A stretch of DNA of 14,854 nt, from contig VFKU01000186.1 of NCBI GenBank assembly GCA_009885415.1, positions 1 through 14,854 on the forward strand, written 5' to 3'. The translations under genes and the position numbers were made by a program. This DNA comes from Rhodothermota bacterium (GTDB lineage: Bacteria > Hydrogenedentota > Hydrogenedentia > Hydrogenedentales > GCA-2746185). The notes under the pieces were generated by a model. It was given only the letters and a program-made list of their open reading frames with translations, did not search any database and was not told the origin of the DNA. Of the stretch, positions 1-5,438 are shown piece after piece; within the stretch, counting starts at the first letter, position 1; each line of letters begins with the position of its first letter.

Positions 1-261
1 CAGGTAGCCCGCGTCGCCGCGGATGCCCTGGTCGCCGCCCGAGCAGAAGGCGTCCGGCCCTTCGCCGCAAAGAATCACCACGCCGATCGCCGTGTCCATC
101 CGCGCCTCGTCGAGCGCGTCGCGCATCTCGTCCACGGTCAGCGGCGTGAAAGCGTTGCGCCGGTGCGGCCGGTTAATCGTGATCTTCGCGATGCCCTCCG
201 CCTTGTGATAGCGGATTTCCTTGTACTTCTGGCTGCAATTGGCCCATTGGATCGAGGACAT
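1..261 (-). CDS. menB: 1,4-dihydroxy-2-naphthoyl-CoA synthase, N-terminal part (cut by window edge)
   Basis: MenB closes the second ring of the menaquinone head group, turning o-succinylbenzoyl-CoA into 1,4-dihydroxy-2-naphthoyl-CoA in the cytosol. The 87 visible residues carry the crotonase-fold start (GIAKITINRPHRRNAF at about 23-38) and the segment CSGGDQGIRGDAGY at about 73-86. SGGDQ-x-x-RG-x-x-GY is typical of MenB and sets it apart from ordinary enoyl-CoA hydratases, which lack it. The start is the ATG at 259-261, with AAGGAG about 10 bases upstream on the minus strand. The C-terminal two thirds lie outside the window. The next gene upstream on the same strand ends 54 bases away, so the two could be cotranscribed. 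If the rest is intact, the organism makes menaquinone by the classical o-succinylbenzoate route rather than the futalosine route. Confidence 0.93.
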   Translation of the reverse strand, partial: MSSIQWANCSQKYKEIRYHKAEGIAKITINRPHRRNAFTPLTVDEMRDALDEARMDTAIGVVILCGEGPDAFCSGGDQGIRGDAGYL

Positions 262-262
262 T

Positions 263-275
263 GGAGAGACTCTCC
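263..275 (-). promoter_or_regulatory. Short palindrome over the menB ribosome-binding site
   Basis: On the minus strand GGAGA-GTC-TCTCC can form a 5-bp hairpin that pairs the menB Shine-Dalgarno sequence with bases just before the ATG. The pairing is visible; that it affects translation is inference, and the stem is short. Confidence 0.25.
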
Positions 276-315
276 TTAACAGGGGCTGGAGTGAGCGGAA
301 TAACCAGAGATGAGA

Positions 316-903
316 TTAAAACATACTCAGCAGGTCGAATGCTCCCAGCAGACCCACACAAAGAGAAAGAAAACCAAAAACTACACATGCAAACTGCAAC
401 GCGATCTTAGTCGTGTGTTTTGATGCTCGAAGATAGAGCCACCAGAAGGGTATGGGCGAGAGCAAGATCACGGTTAACGCACCGAAACTTAGGAACAGTA
501 TTTTTATGGCTCGTCCATCTGCTGCCGACGAGGTATCGACAGAGTCCCAGCCCGCTTTCATGCCCCATGCCGTTACAATGTGTGATTCTGGATCAAATTG
601 AATATATAGCCCGCCAGCGTCCCCAAGTTGGAGGAAGCACTCCACCTGAGAATCCCTGTACTCATCTCTTGTGATGTCTGCCAAGGCATTCCGTACTTGT
701 TCGAAGGTTGGCGCAGGTGTCGAGGTCATCAGTCGGTGCACGCGCGATTCGATCAAGATCACTCGATACTGCGCAGCAAAATCGACAAGAGCGAGTGGGA
801 GGACAAGCGCGAAATAGAAGTACATCAGCCATCGTGCGCCCGTTTCTATAGAAGTCCGACGTTGAGCCGATAGCGGCGGGACAGTAGCTTCAGAAGCATT
901 CAA
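316..903 (-). CDS. Small multi-span membrane protein, unknown function
   Basis: I do not recognise the family. With the start at TTG (901-903) the protein has 195 residues. A cytosolic tail of about 26 residues is followed by a first membrane span (MYFYFALVLPLALVDF, about 27-45), a soluble segment of about 85 residues, and two more spans near 133-158 (ILFLSFGALTVILLSPIPFWW) and 167-192. The TTG is chosen because AAGGAG sits exactly 7 bases before it. An internal ATG at 823-825 would start inside the first span with no comparable ribosome site. The frame stays open upstream into the next gene, but that part overlaps a well-supported CDS and is not used. The gene is AT-richer than its neighbours (bases 361-420 contain only 23 G+C of 60), which suggests a different origin. 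The soluble part contains FEQVRNALADITRDEYRDSQ and has no catalytic motif I can name. Confidence 0.6.
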   Translation of the reverse strand: MNASEATVPPLSAQRRTSIETGARWLMYFYFALVLPLALVDFAAQYRVILIESRVHRLMTSTPAPTFEQVRNALADITRDEYRDSQVECFLQLGDAGGLYIQFDPESHIVTAWGMKAGWDSVDTSSAADGRAIKILFLSFGALTVILLSPIPFWWLYLRASKHTTKIALQFACVVFGFLSLCVGLLGAFDLLSMF

Positions 904-965
904 ACGATCGCTCCTTGGGGACACGTAGAGATTCTCGCACCCGTTTTGGAAAGCCTTATCGTAAA

Positions 966-2618
966 TTATTTCGTCGCTTTGTCGAACCACACCTTGTGAT
1001 ACGCGTAATACGCCAGAATGTTGGGATCGTAGCCGCGCACGTCGGGCTGGATGAGGAAGGGCTTGACGTAGTGGTAGACGGGGAGGATGGGCACTTCTTC
1101 GATGAGGATGTGCTCGGCCTGATCGTAGAGCGCGTGGCGCTTGGTGATGTCGTTTTCCTTGATCGCGGCGGCGAGGAGCCGGTCGTATTCGGCGTTGCCC
1201 CAGCCGGTGCGATTGTTGCCGTTTCCCGTGAGGAAGCATTCGAGGAAGTTGATCGGGTCGACCACGTCGCCGATCCACCCGGCGCGCGCAAGGTCGAAGT
1301 CCATCTGCTCGTTCGAGGTCGAGTTGAGATAGACCTTCCACTCCTCATTGTGCAGGGCGATGTCGATGCCGAGGTTCGTCTTCCACATCTGTTGCACGGC
1401 CTCGGCGATCGTCTGATGGCGTTCGAGCGTGTTGTAGAGGATGTCGATCTTCGGGAAACCCTTGCCGTCGGGATAGCCCGCCTCGGCGAGGAGTTGCCGC
1501 GCGCGCGGAGGGTCGAAGGGCAGCTTCGCGGTCGAGGTGTAGCCCGCGGTGCCCGGCGGCGTGAGGAAGTAGGCCGGTTTCTCGCCGGCGGTCATGATCT
1601 TCGAGCAGATGGCCTCGCGGTCGATCGCCATCGCCAGCGCCTGCCGCACCCGCTTGTCGTCGAGCGGCTTGCGCTTCGTGTTCACGCGATAGAAGTACGC
1701 GCCAATCCAGTCGTCGGTGCGCAATAGCTCAGGCTGGTTTTTGCGATAATGCAGCACCTTCGCTGGAGGCACGTTCTCGGTCACGTCAAGCTGGCCCGCG
1801 CGAAACATGCGCTCTTCGGCCTGCTCTTCATTGACCGGATGGAAGTCCACGCCGCCGTTTTTCACACCGGCCGCGTCCCAGTAGTTCGCGTTTGGCCGCA
1901 CCTCGATGACCGAGTTCGGCACCCAGCGCGTGAGCACATAGGGCCCATTGCCGACGAGGCTGCCCGGCCGCGTCCACTTTGAGCCGCGATCGTCGAAGGC
2001 GCCCGCAGCCTCGATCGATTTCTGGTGCACGGGGAACCAGGTGTAATGGCACTGGAGCGAGAAGAAAAACGGCGTGGGATTTTCCAGCGTCACTTTGATC
2101 GTGTGGTCGTCAGGGAATTCGCAGCCGACCTGCGCAAAGTCGGTGATCGTCCCGTCGTTGTACCCCTTCGCGTTTTTCATCGGGAAGAGCATGTAGGCGT
2201 ATTCGCTCGCGAGCGAGGGCGTGAGGCAGCGGCGCCACGCGTAGGCGAAGTCCTTGGAGGTCAGCGGATCGCCGTTGCTCCACTTCGCGCCCTTGCGCAG
2301 GTGGAAGGTGTAGACCAGGCCGTCCGGCGAGACCTCCCAGGTTTCCGCAACGCCGGGCGTTGGCTCGAGCGTCGTCGGGTCCATCCGCACGAGACCTTCG
2401 AAGAGAGTCAGCAGAACGTGATGTTCCGGCACGCCGGTGACCACATGCGGATCGAGACCTTCGGGTTCCGCGCCGTTGCCCACGCGCAGGATGTCGCCGT
2501 TCGGCCCGCCGCGATCGGGGGCCGCGCCGCCTCCCGCGCGCTTGCCTCCGCAGCCGGACAGGACGATCGCACACGTAGCGACGCCTACGATGAATTTGGA
2601 AAGCTTTCGATTGATCAC
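966..2618 (-). CDS. OppA-like peptide-binding lipoprotein of an ABC transporter (SBP_bac_5 family)
   Basis: This is the extracytoplasmic substrate-binding component of an oligopeptide ABC importer, anchored as a lipoprotein. Its 550 residues match the family's usual length. A lipoprotein signal ends in the lipobox L20-S-G-C23. The mature part starts with the family pattern RVGNGAEPEGLDPHVVTG, then LFEGLVRMDP, GVAETWEVSPDGLVYTFHLR and KWSNGDPLTSKDFAYAWRR, the usual N-terminal signature of OppA/DppA proteins. The start is GTG at 2616-2618, with AGGGG 6 bases upstream. No permease or ATPase gene (OppBCDF) lies on either side, so it is an orphan here and must work with a transporter encoded elsewhere. 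The exact ligand cannot be read from the sequence: OppA-like is my best guess, while dipeptide, murein peptide or nickel binding are alternatives within the family. Confidence 0.92.
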   Translation of the reverse strand: MINRKLSKFIVGVATCAIVLSGCGGKRAGGGAAPDRGGPNGDILRVGNGAEPEGLDPHVVTGVPEHHVLLTLFEGLVRMDPTTLEPTPGVAETWEVSPDGLVYTFHLRKGAKWSNGDPLTSKDFAYAWRRCLTPSLASEYAYMLFPMKNAKGYNDGTITDFAQVGCEFPDDHTIKVTLENPTPFFFSLQCHYTWFPVHQKSIEAAGAFDDRGSKWTRPGSLVGNGPYVLTRWVPNSVIEVRPNANYWDAAGVKNGGVDFHPVNEEQAEERMFRAGQLDVTENVPPAKVLHYRKNQPELLRTDDWIGAYFYRVNTKRKPLDDKRVRQALAMAIDREAICSKIMTAGEKPAYFLTPPGTAGYTSTAKLPFDPPRARQLLAEAGYPDGKGFPKIDILYNTLERHQTIAEAVQQMWKTNLGIDIALHNEEWKVYLNSTSNEQMDFDLARAGWIGDVVDPINFLECFLTGNGNNRTGWGNAEYDRLLAAAIKENDITKRHALYDQAEHILIEEVPILPVYHYVKPFLIQPDVRGYDPNILAYYAYHKVWFDKATK

Positions 2619-2644
2619 GGCAATCCCCTTGGTAATTCTGAAGC

Positions 2645-2650
2645 ATTATA
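2645..2650 (-). promoter_or_regulatory. Candidate -10 box of the peptide-binding protein gene
   Basis: On the minus strand the consensus hexamer TATAAT lies 27 bases upstream of the GTG start. No recognisable -35 hexamer is found 16-18 bases further upstream, where the sequence is the GC-rich arm of an inverted repeat. The box overlaps the outer end of that repeat. Confidence 0.45.
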
Positions 2651-2787
2651 GGGAGGGTCGCGCTCCCGCGCGACCGGGGGGTCATCTGCGCCCCCACACC
2701 CCTAAGCAGAGCTTAGGGGTGGCACCCTTGTTGGGCTTGGGTTATCTGCGCGCGCGCGGTCGAGCGGGAGCTCGACCCTCCCCCTAT
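2647..2787. repeat. Inverted-repeat element (MITE-like or paired REP-like palindrome)
   Basis: The two ends, 2647-2676 and 2757-2787, are imperfect inverted copies of about 30 bases. Each is itself partly palindromic (core GAGGGTCGCGCTCCCG on the left, GAGGGTCGAGCTCCCG in the inverted right end). Between them are two direct copies of GGTYATCTGCGC (2680-2691 and 2740-2751). A perfect 11-bp palindrome, CACCCCTAAGC-AGA-GCTTAGGGGTG, lies at 2697-2721. No coding capacity was seen. The central palindrome recurs at 11996-12021, so the element or its core is dispersed. It fills the gap between two divergent promoters. There is no clear target-site duplication, so mobility is inference. Confidence 0.7.
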
Positions 2788-2789
2788 GA

Positions 2790-2819
2790 TTGACCCGCGC
2801 TTCCGCCGTTTGGTATGCT
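2790..2819 (+). promoter_or_regulatory. rplJ-rplL promoter
   Basis: TTGACC (2790-2795), an 18-base spacer and TATGCT (2814-2819) resemble a sigma-70 promoter. TGG just before the -10 box gives an extended -10. Transcription would start near 2826, leaving an untranslated leader of about 205 bases before rplJ, as expected for a leader-regulated ribosomal protein operon. Confidence 0.65.
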
Positions 2820-2850
2820 TTGCGAGTTATGCGTTAAACGACCCGCGCGT

Positions 2851-2990
2851 CGAAGACCGCCGGCGGCTCCCTTCGGGGGGCCTTAAACATCGCCTGCAGA
2901 GACAGCGGCCATAGGGTGCCTTGTGCGCCCGATGAGGGTGAATCTTCTGCCCGCGCCGGCTCTGCTTCGGCGCGGCATTTTTGTTTTTGG
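2851..2990 (+). ncRNA. L10-type ribosomal protein leader
   Basis: The untranslated region ahead of rplJ folds by eye into the parts known from L10 leaders, where the L10-L12 complex binds and represses its own operon. CCGC (2857-2860) can pair with GCGG (2905-2908), enclosing a UUCG-capped hairpin (2865-2882) and the segment CCTGCAGAGACAGCGG, which resembles the conserved kinked binding site. A further hairpin, GGGTGC-CTTGT-GCGCCC (2914-2930), follows. Boundaries are approximate. The position directly upstream of rplJ is strong support; a covariance-model match was not tested. Confidence 0.72.
2951..2988 (+). terminator. Attenuator-like terminator hairpin in the rplJ leader
   Basis: CCGCGCCG (2951-2958) and CGGCGCGG (2968-2975) form a perfect 8-bp stem with a 9-base loop, followed by CATTTTTGTTTTT. 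This is a rho-independent terminator shape located before the rplJ start, so it probably works as an attenuator. GGCGCG at 2989-2994 could pair with the 5' arm instead, giving a possible alternative fold. Confidence 0.65.
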
Positions 2991-3030
2991 CGCGCGAGAT
3001 TATCGATCCCATTCGAGAGGAGGTGTACAG

Positions 3031-3558
3031 ATGGCACGACCAGAAAAAGAAGCGGCCGTGGAAGAAATGAAGCAGCGGCTCCAGGAATGCTCGATCGCGA
3101 TTGCCAGCCAATATCAAGGCATCACGGTGGAAGAAGTGACGCAGCTTCGCTCGAAGATGCGCGCCGAGGGCGTGAAGTTCAAGGTGTACAAGAACACGCT
3201 CGCCACCCGCGCGCTCAAGGAACTCAACCTCGAAGCGGCCACCCAATTCATGGACGGCCCGACGATCTGGGCCTTCAGCAAGGACGCAGCGGCCCCGGCG
3301 CGGATTTTGAAAGAGTTCGGCAAGGCGGTCGACAAGGTGAAGATGCAAGGCGGCATTCTCGATGGCAAATCCGTTGACGCCAAGATGCTCGAAGCCTTGG
3401 CCGATTTGCCTTCGCGTCACGTGTTGCTCGGACAGTTGGTCGGCGTGTTGGCGGCGCCCTTGCAGAATTTCGTGGGCGTCATGTCGGCGGTGCCGAGGAA
3501 CCTCCTTGGAGTGCTCGAGGCGGTCAAAGCGAAAAAGGAAGAAGGCGCCGCGGCCTGA
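3031..3558 (+). CDS. rplJ: 50S ribosomal protein L10
   Basis: L10 forms the base of the ribosomal stalk, binding 23S rRNA and carrying L7/L12 dimers on its C-terminal helix. At 175 residues it has the usual length. Visible family features are the start MARPEKEAAVEEMKQRL, the segment SQYQGITVEEVTQLR with KVYKNTLATRAL (about 29-65), GPTIWAFS, and GGILDGKSVDAKMLEALADL with LVGVLAAPLQNFVGVM near 105-155. The chosen ATG has AGGAGGT 6 bases upstream and fits the family N-terminus; in-frame codons further upstream lie inside the structured leader and were rejected. rplL follows after 66 bases. The operon is probably controlled by L10-L12 binding to the leader. Confidence 0.97.
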   Translation: MARPEKEAAVEEMKQRLQECSIAIASQYQGITVEEVTQLRSKMRAEGVKFKVYKNTLATRALKELNLEAATQFMDGPTIWAFSKDAAAPARILKEFGKAVDKVKMQGGILDGKSVDAKMLEALADLPSRHVLLGQLVGVLAAPLQNFVGVMSAVPRNLLGVLEAVKAKKEEGAAA

Positions 3559-3624
3559 GTTCCGCGCGTTTCACATACATAACAAAAGACAATTCGGCCG
3601 CACAGCGGCCACAGGAGACAGGCA

Positions 3625-4014
<390 letters not shown>

Positions 4015-4038
4015 AGCTCCGAATAACAGTGATACCGC

Positions 4039-4071
4039 CGCGGCGGGACTCCGGTCCCGCCGCGTTTTTTT
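4039..4071 (+). terminator. Rho-independent terminator after rplL
   Basis: CGCGGCGGGAC (4039-4049) and GTCCCGCCGCG (4054-4064) make a perfect 11-bp stem with loop TCCG, followed by seven T (4065-4071). It closes the rplJ-rplL unit. Confidence 0.93.
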
Positions 4072-4095
4072 GGCTGGGTAGTTGCTAGCATTATG

Positions 4096-4104
4096 TGATA
4101 TCAT
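4096..4104 (+). promoter_or_regulatory. Extended -10 promoter of hicAB
   Basis: TGA-TATCAT is an extended -10 box. The expected start of transcription, 6-8 bases beyond its end, falls at about 4110-4112, which is the homology-predicted first codon of hicA. No convincing -35 hexamer and no Shine-Dalgarno sequence lie between, pointing to a leaderless transcript. Confidence 0.45.
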
Positions 4105-4110
4105 TAAACC

Positions 4111-4377
4111 CTGAACAGCCGACAGCGAAAAACGCTCGAAGCCATCTTCCACGAGCCGACGCCGCCCAACGTGCGCTGGGACGCCGCGATCTCGCTGCTT
4201 CTGAGCGTGGGTGCCGAAATTACGAACGCGGGCGGGTCCATGACCGTGATCAAGCTACAGGGGTGCCGAGCAGTGTTTCACCGCCCACATCCCCAGAACG
4301 AGCTTGGGTATCGGCGCACTCGTGACATGCGCAGCCTGCTTAAGAACGCCGGAATCACCCCGGAGGTCGAGGAGTAA
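4111..4377 (+). CDS. hicA: HicA-family toxin (type II toxin-antitoxin), probable CTG start
   Basis: HicA toxins are small double-stranded-RNA-binding-fold ribonucleases that cut mRNA and are held inactive by HicB. From CTG at 4111 the protein has 88 residues and begins (M)NSRQRKTLEAIFHEP, the N-terminus I know for this HicA subfamily. It continues with DAAISLLLSVGAEI, the strand region GGSMTVIKL, and RAVFHRPHPQNE (about 53-64), then SLLKNAGITPE. An in-frame TAA two codons before the CTG rules out a start further upstream. A conventional start would be GTG at 4171, giving 68 residues and removing conserved sequence. The histidine of the classical GSHH active-site motif is absent (GGSM at 41-44). 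hicB follows 3 bases after the stop. Either CTG is used, or the toxin lost its ATG and is impaired. Confidence 0.8.
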   Translation: MNSRQRKTLEAIFHEPTPPNVRWDAAISLLLSVGAEITNAGGSMTVIKLQGCRAVFHRPHPQNELGYRRTRDMRSLLKNAGITPEVEE

Positions 4378-4380
4378 ACG

Positions 4381-4752
4381 ATGTCAACGATGAAATATAA
4401 AGGATACGTGGCGCAGATCGAGTTCGACGATTCGGTCAACGAATTCGTCGGCTCCACGGTGAACATGAGAGACGTATTGTCCTTCAGCGGATTGACCGTG
4501 AAGGAATTGACACGATCCTTCCACAAAGTGGTCGATACATACTTGGACTGGTGTAAGGCGGACGGCGTTGAGCCCGACAAGCCCTATCAGGGCAACGTCA
4601 GTCTGCGGCTCTCGCCCGAATTGCACCGCGACATCGATATCGCCGCCACGAGTCAAGGAAAAAGCATCAATACTTTCATCGAGGAGACCGTGATGAAGTC
4701 GCTCAAGGGCGCTTCAACCCGCGCTCCTCGCCGCCGAGTCCGGACGCGCTAA
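4381..4752 (+). CDS. hicB: HicB-family antitoxin with ribbon-helix-helix DNA-binding domain
   Basis: HicB antitoxins bind and neutralise HicA and repress their own promoter. The 123 residues show the HicB N-terminal fold (KYKGYVAQIEFDDSVNEFVG with DVLSFSGLTVKELTRSFHK, about 5-50, then VDTYLDWCKADGVEPDKPY). A ribbon-helix-helix domain of the Arc/MetJ type follows (NVSLRLSPELHRDIDIAATS with GKSINTFIEETV, about 71-105), then a basic tail rich in arginine. GAGGAG is 6 bases before the ATG and overlaps the end of hicA, so the two are translated together. Gene order toxin-then-antitoxin is usual for hicAB. The gene looks intact. Confidence 0.93.
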   Translation: MSTMKYKGYVAQIEFDDSVNEFVGSTVNMRDVLSFSGLTVKELTRSFHKVVDTYLDWCKADGVEPDKPYQGNVSLRLSPELHRDIDIAATSQGKSINTFIEETVMKSLKGASTRAPRRRVRTR

Positions 4753-4775
4753 TCCACCGGCCTCGACCGCCCCTG

Positions 4776-4784
4776 TGTTATCAT
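4776..4784 (+). promoter_or_regulatory. Extended -10 promoter of the metallo-beta-lactamase-fold gene
   Basis: TGT-TATCAT is an extended -10 box, about 30 bases ahead of the GTG start. It nearly repeats the box before hicA (TGTGTTATCAT against TGTGATATCAT). No -35 hexamer is evident. Confidence 0.4.
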
Positions 4785-4813
4785 CGCCCCAGCGTTTTCG
4801 GGGAGACCATCGC

Positions 4814-5431
4814 GTGGAAATCCTGTCCTTTGTCATGACGCCGTTCTCGGAGAATTGCTACGTCATTTTGGACGGCGGCGAGGCGATGGTCATCGATCCC
4901 GGCGAGCCGGACCCAGAGCTTTTCAAGGCGCTGGAAGGCCACCGGGTCACGATGCTGGTCAACACGCATGCACACATCGACCATGTCGGCGGAAACGCCG
5001 AAATCAAAAAGCGCACCGGCGCCGAGTTCGTCTGCCACGCCGACGCCGCGCAGATGCTGCCCTCCGTGCCCGCGCAGGGCCGCATGTTTGGGGTCTCGGT
5101 CACGCCTTCGCCCGCCCCGGATCGACTGATCGCCGAAGGGGACACCCTGAAAGTCGGCGAGGTCGAGCTACGCATCGTCGACGTGCCGGGTCACGCCCCG
5201 GGGCACATCGCGCTCGTCGGCGAAGGTTTCGTGATCAGCGGCGACGTGCTCTTTGCCGGGTCGATCGGCCGCACGGACATTCCCGGCGGCGATTTCGACC
5301 AGCTTATGGACTCCATCCGCACGCGGCTGCTCACGCTGCCCGACGACACCGTCGTGCTCAGCGGCCATGGTCCCGCGACGACGATTGGCGCCGAACGCAG
5401 CAGCAATCCTTTCATCCTCTCGACGCAGTGA
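4814..5431 (+). CDS. Metallo-beta-lactamase-fold hydrolase (glyoxalase II-like)
   Basis: A cytosolic zinc-dependent hydrolase of the glyoxalase II/YcbL-like branch; the substrate is probably a thioester such as a hydroxyacyl-thiol, but this cannot be fixed from sequence. From GTG at 4814 it has 205 residues. The full metal-site set is present: H52-A-H54-I-D56-H57, H131 in PGHAPGH, D144 in SGDVLF, and H185 in SGHGP. Family segments NCYVILDGGEAMVIDPG and FAGSIGRTDIPGGD are clear. GGGGAG lies 8 bases before the GTG; an in-frame GTG further upstream would overlap the promoter and add non-homologous sequence. The next gene starts 7 bases after the stop, and pfkA overlaps that one, so this is likely the first gene of a three-gene operon. 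Confidence 0.93.
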   Translation: MEILSFVMTPFSENCYVILDGGEAMVIDPGEPDPELFKALEGHRVTMLVNTHAHIDHVGGNAEIKKRTGAEFVCHADAAQMLPSVPAQGRMFGVSVTPSPAPDRLIAEGDTLKVGEVELRIVDVPGHAPGHIALVGEGFVISGDVLFAGSIGRTDIPGGDFDQLMDSIRTRLLTLPDDTVVLSGHGPATTIGAERSSNPFILSTQ

Positions 5432-5438
5432 TCGGGCG

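Noticed and set aside
904..1341. Upstream extension of the small membrane protein
   Set aside because: It lies inside the well-supported peptide-binding gene in another frame and has low-complexity, non-protein-like composition; the TTG at 901-903 has a good ribosome site.
915..2651. Long open frames on the plus strand opposite the peptide-binding gene
   Set aside because: Arg/Val/Asp-rich shadow translations typical of the strand opposite a GC-rich gene, with no recognisable motif.
2697..2721. Central palindrome as a terminator
   Set aside because: Perfect stem, but no T-run on either strand; better explained as the core of the repeat element.
2923..3030. N-terminal extension of L10
   Set aside because: It would translate the structured leader and attenuator; the ATG at 3031 has a strong ribosome site and fits the family start.
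4775..4813. Earlier start of the metallo-hydrolase
   Set aside because: Overlaps the promoter box, lacks a ribosome site and adds non-homologous residues.
5253..5438. Earlier start of the large exported protein
   Set aside because: Overlaps the hydrolase gene in another frame and would remove the N-terminal position of the signal-like segment.
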